This document shows, piece after piece, positions 11,701-24,148 of a stretch of DNA of 64,000 bases; position 1 is the stretch's first letter; the number at the start of each line of letters is the position of its first letter. The notes under the pieces were generated by a model. It saw nothing but the letters and a program-made list of their open reading frames with translations. It made no database searches and had not been told where the DNA came from. The stretch is from NCBI GenBank assembly GCA_033296885.1, contig MU863922.1, positions 62,001-126,000 of the forward strand, written 5' to 3'. Source of the DNA: Triangularia verruculosa (taxonomy: Eukaryota; Ascomycota; Sordariomycetes; Sordariales; Podosporaceae). The position numbers and the translations under genes were made by a program.

Positions 11701-12997
11701 CGACTCCGCGGGTACAGGTGTGGCCTCCATGGTTGCTTGCGCCATGGCAGGTGCCGACGCTGTTGACGCTGCCACTGACAGCTTGTCTGGTATGACCTCA
11801 CAGCCCAGCATCAACGCCATCATTGCGTCGCTTGATGGCACTGACAAGCAGACTGGCCTCAACCCTGCTCACGTTCGTGCACTTGACACCTACTGGTCTC
11901 AGCTCCGTCTCCTCTACTCGCCCTTCGAGGCTCATCTCGCGGGCCCTGATCCCGAGGTGTACGAGCACGAGATTCCAGGTGGCCAGCTCACCAACATGAT
12001 GTTCCAGGCCTCTCAGCTTGGTCTCGGATCCCAATGGCTGGAGACCAAGAAGGCTTACGAGCAAGCCAACGAGTTGCTTGGCGATATTGTCAAGGTCACC
12101 CCTACCTCCAAGGTTGTTGGTGACTTGGCCCAGTTCATGGTGTCCAACAAGCTTAGGCCCCAGGATGTCATTGACCGCGCTGGTGAGCTCGACTTCCCCG
12201 GCTCCGTTCTCGAGTTCCTCGAGGGTATGATGGGCCAGCCGTACGGTGGTTTCCCTGAGCCATTCCGTACCAAGGCTCTCCGTGGCCGTCGCAAGCTCGA
12301 CAAGCGTCCTGGTCTCTCCTTGGACCCTATTGACTTTGCCAAGGTCAAGAAGGAGTTGTCCCGCAAGTACGGTGGCGTTACCGAGTGCGATGTGGCCAGT
12401 CATATCATGTACCCCAAGGTCTTTGCCGACTACAGGACCTTCATCGCTAAGTACGGTGATCTCAGCGTCTTGCCCACCAAGTACTTCCTCAGCAAGCCTG
12501 AGATTGGCGAGGAGTTCCACGTTGAGCTCGAGAAGGGTAAGGTGCTCATCCTAAAGTTGCTGGCCGTCGGCCCGCTCTCCGAGAACACTGGCCAGCGCGA
12601 GGTGTTCTACGAAATGAACGGCGAGGTTCGCCAAGTCACTGTCGACGACAAGCAGGCGTCGGTTGAGAACGTGAGCCGACCCAAGGCCGACCCCGGCGAT
12701 TCGAGCCAGGTTGGCGCCCCCATGGCTGGTGTGCTCGTTGAGCTCCGTGTCCACGAGGGTACTGAGGTGAAGAAGGGCGACCCTCTTGCTGTCCTGAGCG
12801 CCATGAAGATGGTGAGTTTGACCTACCTTGCACTTTCTTTATGCAGAGAGAAAGACATATTGCTAACTCGTTATCCGTAGGAAATGGTTATCTCCGCTCC
12901 TCACAACGGCGTTGTCGCCTCTCTGCAAGTGAGAGAAGGCGACTCAGTCGACGGCTCCGACTTGGTCTGCCGCATCACCAAGGGCGACAAGAAATGA
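8746..12997 (+). CDS. PYC1: Pyruvate carboxylase, cytosolic, biotin-dependent
   Basis: Converts pyruvate, bicarbonate and ATP to oxaloacetate, the anaplerotic and gluconeogenic entry reaction. Ten exons: 8746-8869, 8960-8980, 9058-9065, 9181-9192, 9259-9296, 9372-9403, 9473-9592, 9647-9708, 9770-12811 and 12881-12997, giving 1191 aa. The order is biotin carboxylase (from ILVANRGEIPIRIFRTAHE at about residue 40, with the Gly-rich GGGGRGMRVV loop and the EINPRIQVEHT motif), carboxyltransferase (DTTWRDAHQSLLATRVRT onward, with HTHDSAGTG) and a C-terminal biotinyl domain whose AMKM motif places biotin on Lys1152. The N-terminus (MAADNDKKYEDVF) is acidic and lacks a mitochondrial presequence, so I infer a cytosolic enzyme, as in other filamentous fungi. 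Exons 2-4 are tiny (21, 8 and 12 nt) but restore the conserved sequence exactly. Identity is secure. Confidence 0.96.
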
Positions 12998-13882
12998 GCA
13001 GTGTGACTATACAACGCACACAAGAGAAGCCGAGCCAAGACCCCACTAGCCCTGCATCTTCCCTCTGCGTGGTGCTCCCCACCGTGGGCGTTTGAGAAGA
13101 TAGCAGTCTTACCTCACTCAGCGAGCCGAGTATGTCGTGTGGGGCGGTTGGTATGATGGAGACAACATGCGGAAGCGGCGAGCCATGATTCCCTATTTTT
13201 TTGGCTGGAGTCCAGTTGGGCTATCGGAGCAGGCGGGAGCTTATCGGGATACCTGGTCTTTTTTGAAGCAAACGAATTTGTATCCAAGCATAAGTAGGAA
13301 TTCAATATCCAGTTCAAAATAAAAACAAGCTACGGTCATTGCAAGTGAAGTCGTGATGTCAAGATTTGCCTACCAGTCTACTATATCTGATTGTGTGGTT
13401 TGGCGAATTTCACATTCTCATGGACATTAAGTCAGATCATCTTAATTCCCATCAGTCCACACCTTATGAGCCCATTTGTGTTCTTTCATCAAACACAAAC
13501 CATGGTTTCACTGGCAGGACATTGTCATCAAATGTGCCACAATATCAGTATGAATAATCAGTGGTAACATCAAGGCTCATTAGCAATTCGAAAGGCGCCC
13601 AAATGGCAAATGTATCATACAATAAGAGTTATGGTAGAACATGTCAAAGCAAACTCCCGCCTCCCTTTCCATCCTTGCCCCTGTAAAAGAAACAGAAATC
13701 CCTTCTACTTTTAGAATCCCCGTCCCTTATCAATAAGAAAGAAACTGTTTCCCCACCACGCCAAGTTCCCGTACAACCACTGGTCCGCCTGGTAAGGTGG
13801 GATATTGCTGATGAGGATAGTACCAACGACCCGTGACGGGATCGTGGACGCAAGGGCACTCAAAGACCACCGGTGCAACCCT
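12998..13882. other. Convergent intergenic region between pyruvate carboxylase and clathrin heavy chain
   Basis: The two genes point at each other here, so this should hold both 3' UTRs. The plus-strand half is AT-rich with AATAAA-like sequence near 13316-13325. I see no gene or repeat. Confidence 0.5.
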
Positions 13883-16800
13883 CTAGAATCCGAAGCCGGT
13901 TGGTTGGGGCGCAAATCCGTTTGTCTGGCCGCCAAACGGAGCGGGAGAAGAGCGACCCTGAGCAGGGCCGGCAGTAATCATCAGGCGGTTCATGCCCAGG
14001 ATAGGAGTGTTGTCATCATCCGTCTTCTCGGCAGCCTCCTTGGCTTTGCGAGCCTCGTTATCAGCCTTGAGGGCGGCCAGCTCCTTGGTTTGTTGGCAGA
14101 GCAGGTTGATCATGTACGGCATGGTGAAATCGTGGAGGCCGTTGCGCCACGAGAGCTCCAAAATAAGATCGGGGCGTATGAGATCATAGCATGCATAGAG
14201 CATGCCGACGTAGCACTCACGGTTGCCAATGTCGACGAACTGAAAGAGACATGTTAGCACATAACAGAATCACAACACAGGCCAATAGTAAATGGGTACA
14301 TACGTAACGCAGAAGCTCCTCGACAACATCAATCTTGCCAGAGATAGCGGCAGTCTCAATGGCATCCTTCCATAGCTTGTCCTGCTTGGACAAGTTGATC
14401 GACTTCTCCCAGCGCTTGTTCTTGCGATAGATGTTAGCTGCAATTTGGCGGAAGAAGACAAGATCATGCTTCTCAAGGCGACCTGCGAGATCGACAGCGT
14501 CATAGTTGTCATAGTTCTCGACAGAGTCGCGGAGGGTCTTGTAGTCCTCCTCCTCAATCAGCAGATCGTTGATGGCATCGTTGACAGTGCGCTTGTTTTG
14601 CGATTGCACATTGAGCAAGAAAGGCTTGATCAAAGGCAGGTTGTCGGACTTCTGGAACATGCGCACAACACGGTTGACATCGATACGAGGGGTGAGGACC
14701 TGCAGGAGGTCAGTGAGGAGCGAAGGGTGCTGCTCAAGGTAGAAGTTGATGGCCTTATAGTAGATCTCAAGGTTGGCAACCTTGACTGTGATCTCCTTGA
14801 ACTGTTGGTGCTCCCAAGAGTTTTCTGGGCGCTCCATAACAGAAAGGGCAGCATTGTCAAACTCGTCGTAGTGGTAGTAACAGAAGACCAGCTCGGGCCA
14901 GAGGTTGGCCTCCTCGCAAGCACGAATCATCTTGGGCAGGTTCATTCGGCTCCAGAAGAGCTTGAGGTGCTCCATCAACCGTTCAGGGTGGTACTTGGAA
15001 AGGGCGATACCGAGCTCAGTGAACATGCCCATATGCGCACGCTCCAAGCCGAGGCCTTGCTCGAGAAGACTGATGAGCTCGTCAAAGTAGCCCTCACGCT
15101 CATATTGCTTGACAAGGGCCTGAAGCTGCTCGGCATCGACGATGAGGTTGAGACCGCAAATCTGAGCCAGACGGAACTCCTTCTTGCCAACACAGGCCTC
15201 ATGAACCTCTCTCCAGACCTTGATGTTGTTGGCCTTACGCGCGCAGTCAACAGCAGCTTGGTAGTCTTCGAGGTGCACCAGGGTAGTGGCCAGCTTCGCC
15301 CAGTTGGAGATACTGGTAAAGAAGATCTTGGCCGCCTCAAAGAAGCCCTCGGCATAAGCCTTGTCTCCGGATTCTTCAATATTGGCAACGTTAGTGGCCC
15401 GCAAGAAGTCCTCAAGCTCGGCAAGTTGATCAAGACGAGCATAGCAGAAAGCAAGAGCGGTATCGATGGCGGTCTCGCGGAGGGTCTTGCGGGCCATTCG
15501 CAGATACTTGATCAGCTCCTCGTTCTTGCCAGCGGCGACAGCAATCTCGATGACCTCCTCGTAGTTCTTGGGATCCTCAGCCTTGATATAGGAGTCAATC
15601 GAGTCGCTGACGCGAAGACCGTCAAGCTGCGCCTTGGCAACTCTGCTCCATACCTGGGGAAGGTCGACTTCCTCAGCGTAGGCCTGAGCACGATCGATGC
15701 TAACGACATGCTCCACAAGTACGTTGACAGCCGCCTCCTTGTTGTCGATCTTCTTGAAGACCTCAAAGGCCTCCTCAAACAAGCCGACCTCAATGCAGAT
15801 GTTGGAGATCTCGTCCGCGGAGAAGTTGTCAAGGCGATGAATGTAATCCATCACACGAGCCTTGTCAGCCTTGGCAGCGGTGAACATGAGCAAGTTCTGC
15901 AGGTTCGGGTTGTCACTGAAGGGTGATGGCTCCAAGACAATCTTCTCAAGCAACTCGATGAGCTCGGCGGGAAGATCAGCACCAAGGAAGCACTGGACCG
16001 CGAGCGATACCTTGGCGGGATCAGTCGACTCAGGAACAGCGGTGGAGATGACCTGGTCGACCACGGAGCGGCGGTGGAGGTTGTTCTCGCTGAGAACGAA
16101 CATCCAGAGATCGTTGTCACCGCGTTCAAGCAGGTACCTGGCCTGGGCCTTGTACATGGCATTTTCGTTGGTGATGTTTACCAGCTCAAGATCGTTCTGG
16201 CCCTTGCTGTAGGCAATGTAGGCAAGGTTGGGATCACGCTTCTCACAGTACTTTCCAACGGCGAGAGTGTCATATTGATCGTTCTCCTTGAGAAATTTCT
16301 CGGGGTTGTTATTGGAGTCGATATAGATTTTGGCCAGTGCGTTGAAAACGGCTTGTTGTTGATTGCCGGCAGCCAGAGTTGCCTCGAGGAATGGAAGAAG
16401 CAACTTGAGACGGTTGCGAGTCTCGACCTCTTGGACAAGCTCGTCAATGGGAATAGAGACTGGGTTCACTGTGCTGAGAAGGTTCTTGATGATGTTCTCA
16501 TCGCAGTCGACATCGAGCAGACCGCCGATAACGCCAGGGGTCCTTGAGGGGTTGACCTGCTGCACGTACACTTCAATAGACTTGAACTGCTGGTGCTGGT
16601 ACAGATAGAGGACCAAGTCATGAACGAAGTTGAAACGATCGCAGACCACCATCAAGGGAAGCATCTCACTGAGCTTAGCCTCCTTCAGGAAGTTTTTGAC
16701 CTTTTCTGGGTTATAGACGCTGTTGTCGCGGCAAATGCGCTCAACCTCGCGGATTTGGCCCATTTTGGTGGCCGCCTCGATATATTTGAAGACAACCTCC

Positions 16801-19145
16801 GAGTCATCGGTCACATTGACGATGCTGCCAAGGAAGTAGTAGAGACCTTCAGCGGTCTTGTACTTCTCCAGCAAATCGATAAGGCGCTGAGGCCCGAGAA
16901 GCTCCGCATACTTGGTGGCAATCTGAACCACAGACTGGAGATTCTGACGAATGTTATGCTTAAGCATCGCATCGAGGCAATCGACGGATTGTTCGACAGA
17001 GAGACGGCCAAAATACTCAATCAGCCACTCAGGGCTAAAGTTAGGCGCACCAGCAATGCCTACGACAACACGCTTGATGGCCGCGGGGTCCTCGTAGAGC
17101 TCCAAGGCCTTCTGGAAGAGTCCGGCTTGTTCGCACAGCTTGGCAATTTGTGGCTTGTCGAAGTGGGAGAACATATCATTACCCAAGATAGCATCGGCAA
17201 CCTGGGGAGCATTGAGAAGGTTCATCTCCAGAAGACGGGTCTGAAGATGCCCTTGCTCAGGCTTGTTATCCTTGAGCGCATCAAGGAGGAAGGCGGTAGC
17301 CTGCTGCACCATGCCCTGCGACTGGAAGATATCCACAACGCGCTCGAGGTCAACTAGTGAGCCGCCTTCATTGTTGGCAAGTGCTGTGGCAAACTCGGCA
17401 CCCTTCTCAGGATTGACACGGACAATGTGGTGCAAAAGTTGAATGAAGTCTGGTTGATAGCCAGTCTGAGTGCAGTAGGGGAGAATCTTGTCGAACTGGC
17501 CTAGTTCGGCGAAACCGGCAACGACCTTGTTAGGGGCATTGGCCTTCAGGTAGATGGTAAGAGCCATAGTCATATCGTGGGGCCGAACCATGTCACCAAG
17601 TTGCTCGGAGCACTCAAGCTTATTCTCATCAAGCCATTTCGCCAAAAGCTGTTTCCGGTTCTGAGCAAGCACTGGTTGAGCAAGCTCGAGGGTCTCGTGC
17701 TGGTTCAGAGCACCCTTGTCGAGCAACATGCCGAAATATTGCAGAATGTGCGACATTTGGCCAGGCTGTTGCGGAAGCCGCTTGAAACGCTCTATCGTCT
17801 GGGGCGTCCGCAGGAAACCTCTGGGTGAGTTGGCGGCGACCTTAGCAGCCTCTTGGTAGCTGCCATTGTTGAACAGCTGCTCAAACCGTTGCTGGTAGAG
17901 GTTATCGGCACCAGGTAGACCAGCACGCGACGCCAGCTTGAGGGCCAGTTCGGTGCCGTGGCTTTCCAACACATATGGCACGATCTTGTTTTCATCGGCG
18001 CTAACGAAGAGTACCTGACCCTTGCGATTGATACCGACGACTCCAGTCGAGTTGGTGTCGCCACAAGCTGTGAAAATGGTTTCGCCCGAAATACGGTTCA
18101 TGAAGATGCATGTCGCTGTCTCGAGATCGTAAAGGTGAATGAAACCGTACTTGGTAATCAGGTAGATGATACCATACTTTTGTGATACCTGAAGCGCGAC
18201 GGGGAAGTCACTGCCAGCCTCTGGTGGGAAGAAGACATCGACTGCCTTCTTCTGAAAGACAGGATTCGACTCCGGGTGGTCAATTTCGACAATGTGAAGT
18301 TTGGCGCCGGAGGCTGTACGGACAGCAAAGGTGAAAAGCTTTGTGTCTTCAGGGGCACCGTCGAGACGAATGGTGCCAAAGGCGGCGGCATGCCCTTCGA
18401 TGGCCTGGGTAATCCCGCGATCTTTCGAATACAACTGCATGGCTCCAACAACGCGGCCTTGTTGCTGCGAAATGCCAACGACGGTCATCCACTTGCCATC
18501 GGCGCTCGTCCGATAGTTAATGATCTGGTTGTTCTACAGGCTGTTAGTACGCCTTCCTGACTGGCGACTGCCAAAAGCTTCTGGTGCTTACTGTGAGGTT
18601 GCTGTGGCGCTCAAACACCTTGACAGGTGCCGCCTGGGCTGGGTCGAAGACATCCCAATGATAGACGGATGTCTCTGTCACCAAGCCAAGCGTTGTTTCG
18701 CTGATCCATTTCCAAAAGGCCACATCCTCGCTCATCTGGGTAGACTTGAGCTTCTGCTTTTGCTCGAGGTCGAAGATCTGCAGTGTTCGCGATTGGGCCT
18801 TGAGGGCAATGACTTGACGCGTCCAGTGCATGATGGCGCTATCAGCCTTGATGGCTCGGCGGATGACATTGTTGCCATTCTTGAGATCGACGATAATGAC
18901 TTCGGGGGAAGCGGCTTCGTCCTTCTTGTCTCGGATACAAATATACGAGTCTGACTCTAATGTCTGTGAGAGGGGGAAAGCAAGTTAGCAAGACAAGACT
19001 CTGAGGCGAGAAGCGTGGCGGTCAGGCGATGGGCAGATGTCAGCAGACATACGCAGGTATTGAATGTGATAGCAGCTGGGCCAACCCCCAGGCTGCTGAG
19101 CTGGAGAAGCTCCTGAAATTTGATGGGTAGATTAGGCGCGGCCAT
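13883..19145 (-). CDS. CHC1: Clathrin heavy chain
   Basis: Forms the triskelion leg of clathrin coats acting in endocytosis and trans-Golgi/endosome traffic. Four exons: 19145-19053, 18963-18592, 18533-14304 and 14239-13883, giving 1683 aa, the normal family length. The N-terminal beta-propeller starts MAAPNLPIKFQELLQLSS and covers roughly residues 1-330 (TLESDSYICIRDKK, AIMHWTRQVIALKAQ, VYHWDV). The long alpha-helical leg with clathrin repeats follows (for example YCEKRDPNLAYIAYSKG and IKAEDPKNYEEVIE). The trimerisation region near the C-terminus includes FVDIGNRECYVGMLYACYDL. The tail is coiled-coil-like and then Gly/Phe/Pro-rich, ending PTGFGF. The last intron falls inside RYFVDIG, and its splice restores the conserved reading. 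The gene is divergent from NOP2. Identity is secure. Confidence 0.96.
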
Positions 19146-19885
19146 GGTGAAGTCGGTTGCGCTATGGTGCGCGCAGTTTATGGAGAATTAGCAGCCAACT
19201 TGTCAAAAGTTGCTGGCGTCGGATGGAAAGGTCGACAGCTCCAAACGCAAGCGCAGTGACGTTGAAAGGGGCTTGGTTGGGAATTGGTGGAGCTCGGGTG
19301 CCCGGGAGAATCGAGGGAGGAGTCGTGATAAATCAGCAGGAGCCGCAGACGCTCAATTAGGAAGAGCAGCGGGCAATTCGCAGATCAAAAAGAGAAGGGA
19401 TCAACGGAAGGAGTGGGATAGAGTCGTTTGTGCCTGACGCGCAAAGAAGAACTAGAGGGAAGCGATGCTCTGATGGAAGTGTTGTTGTGTGCAGGCTGCA
19501 GGTGCCACAGGCGGTTTGCGGGTCGTTGACTTTTTGAGTGATGTGTTAACAGCTCCCTCCTGTGCTGCGTGCCTGCCTCCTGCTTGCCTTGCCCCTTCAC
19601 TTTGCTTGGTGCCGGCCAGGTCTCCCAGGGCAAGCGTCAGCCTCCAAATGTGGAGGCAGGGATCCTGCATTCGGTCTAGTGCGAGTATACCAGTCTCCAC
19701 CAATCAGCACACCGATTGTGGGCTTGCCAGGGAATTGCAGGGGAAAGTTGGCCGAGAAAAAAGTGGCTGCTTATCGATAACAAAAAAGTCCCAAAATATC
19801 TGCGAGAAACCTCTGCAGCAAGCCTACCACTTCACCACCATTAAGCGCAACATCTCACCGCTATCGCACTTGCCATTCAATCAAA
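19146..19885. promoter_or_regulatory. Shared divergent promoter region CHC1 / NOP2
   Basis: These 740 bp separate the two start codons and must contain both promoters. I see no gene. A TTATCGATAA palindrome lies near 19770-19780, about 110 nt before the NOP2 ATG; a related TTATCGATAAG sits near 38005, upstream of ZIM17. Its role is unknown. Confidence 0.45.
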
Positions 19886-22241
19886 ATGGGTGTCGGTCGT
19901 CGTATGAAGAAACAGGGCCCTCCCGAGCCATTATCGGAGGCACACTTTGCCAATCTGAAGCGCAAAAAGGGAATACCCGTTGACGACATCCCCGCCGAAG
20001 AACATTCGAACAAGAAGCGCCGCACATCATCCAAGAAACCAGAGAAGGCCATCAAGAGCGCAACTGGGACTAAGGGGGCTGGGAAACAAACCAATGGCTC
20101 CAAGAAGACACAGAGCGCATCCAGCAATGGCGTGAAGGCCTCCAAGACAAAGGGCAAGAAGGTTCCAGAGCCTGAATTGGATTCCGACGAGGAAATGGAC
20201 GATGAGTTCGACGCCTCCGAACTCGAGGACGACATCGGATCCGATGAGGAGCTGAAGCTGGGGTCTGACTTCCTTGGGTCTGATGACGATTCGGTCTACG
20301 ATTCGGATCAGGAGCAGGATGTAGGCAAGAAGGAGAAGTTTGTCTTCTCCGACGATGAAGATGAGGATGACGACGAGAGAGAGGAGAGACTTACTGCGGC
20401 CAATATCGAGGGCTTATCACGGAAATTGGATCAGCAAAGGCAGGAGGAAGCGGAAGAGAACGAGGCCGAATTGCGCGAAGATGCGATGCAAACCAACATC
20501 GACGGCGACAAGCCCCATGTCCTGGACAGCGATGACGAGGATGAGGATCTGGTAGCCAAGACTAAGAGCTTGCTGGCTCCGGACCTTCAGATGCTCAGAA
20601 CCAGGATAACAGAAACGATTCGGGTGCTTGAAGACTTTTCCGAACTCGCCGAGGAGGGACGCGACAGAGCCGAATACACCAACCAACTCCTGAAGGACGT
20701 GTGCGCCTACTATGGTTACAACGAATTCCTAGCGGAGAAGTTGATGAACCTTTTCCCTCCTAGAGAAGCATTTGCCTTCTTCGAGGCCAACGAAAGTGCT
20801 CGCCCTGTCGTCATTCGCACAAACACCCTTCGCACACATCGTCGTGATCTTGCGCAGGCTTTGATCAATCGCGGTGTTACTCTGGAACCAGTCGGCAAAT
20901 GGTCAAAGGTTGGTCTGCAGGTGTTTGACTCCAATGTGCCTTTGGGTGCTACGCCCGAATATCTCGCGGGTCATTACATTTTGCAAGCCGCTTCCTCTTT
21001 CCTCCCCGTCATGGCGCTATGCCCCCAGGAGAACGAGCGCTGCTTGGATATGGCCTCTGCTCCGGGTGGTAAAACTACGCATATGGCGGCACTGATGAAG
21101 AACACCGGTGTCATCTTCGCCAACGATCCCAGCAAGGCCCGTGCCAAAGGTTTGATTGGTAACATTCATCGCCTCGGTGTCAGGAATACCATCGTCTGCA
21201 ACTACGACGCCCGTGAGTTCCCTCGCGTTATGGGAGGATTTGACAGAGTCTTGCTGGATGCCCCATGCTCGGGTACCGGTGTTATTGCGAAGGATCCATC
21301 AGTCAAGACGAACAGGGATGAGAAGGATTTCCAGCAGCTCCCGCATCTTCAGAAGCAGCTGCTCCTGGCTGCTATCGACTCAGTCAACCACGCCAGCAAG
21401 ACAGGCGGTTATCTTGTCTATTCCACCTGCAGCGTTGCTGTTGAGGAGAAGTAAGTCGTCCTCACGTACCTTTTCTCAGCGCCTACTAACAACCCACCTT
21501 AGTGAACAAGTCGTTGCCTACGCTTTAAGCCGCCGCCCCAATGTCAGACTTGTTGAGGTATGTTCGTTTCACTCCTGACATGCAAGAATACGGATACTGA
21601 CTTGTCTCTAGACCGGCCTGCCATTTGGTAAAGAAGGGTTTACCAGCTTCATGGGCAAGGAATTCCACCCAAGTCTCAAGTTGACCCGCCGATACTATCC
21701 TCACCTGTACAACGTCGATGGTTTCTTCGTAGCCAAGTTCCAGAAGGTCGGACCTACGCCACCGAACGCGGTTCTGGCCAACGGCAAGAAGGATAAGGCT
21801 GTCAGCCGCACTTCTGGTGATGATGACGCCATGGTCGTGGACAAGACCCCCATTGCTACCGAAGAGGACGGCGATGAATCCAAGGATGATTTCGGTGGCT
21901 TCGATGACGAGCAAGATGCGGACTACATTGAGCGTGCGAGGCGCAATGCTATGAGGAGACGGGGTCTGGACCCCAGAGCCTTGAAGAAGGGCGAAAAGAA
22001 GGAGAAGAAGGAGACACAAGAGGAGCCTGCCAAGGAAGAGCCTGCGAAGGAAGGAGCCGAAGAGAAGGAGGCCCCTATGGAGAAGGTCGAGAAGGTCGAG
22101 AAGGCCGAGAAGAAGGAGAAGAAGGAGAAGAAGGAGAAGGCCAAGGACACACCTAAGGCGAAGGTTGTGAAGGTCGAGGCAAAGGCTACGGAGGAGAAGC
22201 CCAAGGAGAAGAAGAAGGAGAAGGTGAAGGCTAAAAAGTAG
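19886..22241 (+). CDS. NOP2: 25S rRNA cytosine-C5 methyltransferase Nop2
   Basis: Nucleolar SAM-dependent m5C methyltransferase needed for large-subunit rRNA processing. Three exons: 19886-21450, 21503-21557 and 21612-22241, giving 749 aa. The first 250 residues are a basic then strongly acidic low-complexity region (DSDEEMDDEFDASELEDD and similar). The catalytic fold has SAM motif LDMASAPGGKTTHM (about 385-398), motif IV DAPCSGTG with Cys461, and motif VI YSTCSVAVEENEQ with Cys515. These are the two cysteines used by this family. The motif VI region is split by intron 1, whose removal rebuilds EENEQVVAYAL. The C-terminus is a Lys/Glu-rich tail of KKEKKEK repeats, probably nucleolar-targeting or RNA-binding. 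The gene is divergent from CHC1, and its partners in ribosome synthesis UTP20 and POL5 lie elsewhere in the window. Identity is secure. Confidence 0.95.
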
Positions 22242-23257
22242 ATATAATGTCACGAATAAACTGTTTGCGCCTGGAACTCGGGCCTGGTAATTACTTTCTT
22301 GTCTTTAGCTCGGAGTATATGTTGAATCGTGAGAAGTGAGCAGAGATTCATTCCCAGTAAGTTTGCAACCGAACTTTCGCACCAAATCAACACAGATTTC
22401 TGGCGATAGCAGATAGTCAATCTTCGAATGCATCGTTGCGTTGAATTTCAGTAGGGAATTTTTCTCCCGCACCAGCCAGGTGCTGACACTTCGAGAGGCA
22501 TTCGCAGCTCGAAGTGCAACAGAGTTTTCCTGCCACCAAGCAACAAGATGATTTGCTTGAGTCGCGAGATACCAAGGAGTACGAGCTTAACAGCGATCCC
22601 ACGAACTCCAGACATATCAGAGGCATTTACAATAACCATCCTAAAAAGACGACGTCACGAGGAAGAAATGTATGTTCAATCATTGCGCCCCTTTCCACGG
22701 AAAGAAAAGAACCGCACCCAAGATCAAGCACTGTGTGATTTGTTCTCCATTTACAGCCAGAACGAATGCAAACTGGTCTTGGGTCCAGACAGTCGCCCGA
22801 GGGCGAAAGCGAACCTCTCAATCGCATATAAGGTACTAGTCCTGTGTGAATGTGATAATTTGCGTTGTTCAATATGGAGAAGAAAGGAGGAAAATTCCAA
22901 ATTCGCAGCTGCTGCAAAAGGTTTTATGCTTGGGAATTTGCCTGGTGGGGCTAAAGCTTGAGCCAGGAGGTGGATGTGGCTGGTGGACTCCCGGTGGGGT
23001 CGGGTGTGGCGGTGGTTTGGTGTGGCTGAAGGTGGGTTTGGGCTGACGGATGGTTGGTGGGGTCGAGAGTTGGGCGAAAGGGGGCTTGGCATGCGACAAT
23101 GCAATGCCGCAGCTTCCCAGGAAACCGGAATGACCGACTGCTTGCAGGGCATTGGGAGCTCACCAGAACATCACACTTGAAGGACTGACTGCACTTCTTC
23201 AACCTGACACCAAGTTGGAATGTCCAGCGATCGTACGGTACTAAAAGTTAACTCAAA
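22242..23257. other. Intergenic between NOP2 and the FMP32-like gene
   Basis: No gene is supported. A G-rich, GGTGG-repetitive stretch lies at about 22960-23075 on the plus strand. The rest should hold the NOP2 3' end and the next gene's promoter. Confidence 0.45.
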
Positions 23258-24148
23258 ATGACCGCTACGCAATCACTGCCGCGCTTCCTCCTTCCTCGGC
23301 TTAGCTGGACGGGCCCAGGCGGAAGCAGCATCACAGGCGCTTCTGCCGCCCTGCTTCAGCAGGCTCGAGATAGCAGACGCCCACCTCAGAAGAGAACATA
23401 CCACTCCTCCCAACCAGTCCCTCCGGCGAAATGGACATCTACAACCCCGAAGCGAAGCCTCACGACGCACTTTCGCGCAAGCCCGCCATCGTTCCCTCGC
23501 GGTCAGGGGCAGGGGCGCCCCTTTTCCACCACTCCCTCCCGCAAGCGTGATCACCACTTCGACACCCTCCGTTTTGTTCAGCGCCTCCAAGAGGAAGGCT
23601 TCACAGAGGAGCAAGCAGTGGCCATGATGAAGGTTCTAAACGATGTAATAGAAGAAAGGTTGGTCTACTTTGCTCTTCCTCCTTTGTTACTCTATTCCTA
23701 ACTAGGACGTCTCTACAGTATCCAGAACCTAACCCGTACCATGGTCCCCCGCGAGGAAGCAGCTAAAACGACATATGCCCAAAGAGTGGATTTCGCCAAG
23801 CTGCGCTCCGAGTTACTCTCTGCCGACTCGACCGAATCCAACACCACCCGCTCCGCCCATGAGAGGTTGACCAACGACATCGCCAAGCTGAGCTCCAGAC
23901 TGCGGGACGAGATAGGGAGGACGCAGGCGAGTGTGAGGTTGGATTTGAACCTGGAGAAGGGCAGGATAAGGGAAGAGGCTTTGTCACAAGAGCTGAAGAT
24001 CAAAGAGACGGAGACCAAGATTGAGCAAGAGGTTGCAGCGCTGAGACAGCAGCTAGAGCAGGTCAAGTTCCAGACGCTGCAGTGGTTGATGGGAGTCTGC
24101 ACGGGCTTTGCGGCACTGTTGTTGGGTGCCTGGAGGTTGTTGATGTAA
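23258..24148 (+). CDS. FMP32: Mitochondrial coiled-coil membrane protein, FMP32/MCUR1 (DUF1640) family
   Basis: Two exons, 23258-23658 and 23719-24148, give 276 aa. The first 110 residues are rich in Arg, Ser and Pro with almost no acidic residues, as in a mitochondrial presequence. The family core begins with HHFDTLRFVQRLQEEGFTEEQAVAMMKVLNDVIEES and continues as a long charged coiled coil (FAKLRSELLSADS, then repeated KLSSRLRDEIGR and EIKETETKIEQEV-type heptads). A single C-terminal membrane helix, LQWLMGVCTGFAALLLGAWRLL, ends the protein. This architecture is that of yeast Fmp32 and animal MCUR1/CCDC90 proteins, which sit in the inner membrane and have been linked to respiratory-complex assembly or the calcium uniporter. 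Which role applies here cannot be read from sequence. The splice rebuilds the serine codon AG|T. Confidence 0.88.

Noticed and set aside
9782..11701. Long minus-strand frames (290 and 347 codons) opposite pyruvate carboxylase
   Set aside because: They mirror the strongly GC-biased third positions of the real gene, have Leu/Val/Asp-rich composition typical of antisense shadows, and match no domain.
14445..15926. 493-codon plus-strand frame opposite clathrin heavy chain
   Set aside because: Antisense shadow of a conserved gene. Its Leu/Val/Glu-rich sequence has no recognisable motif.
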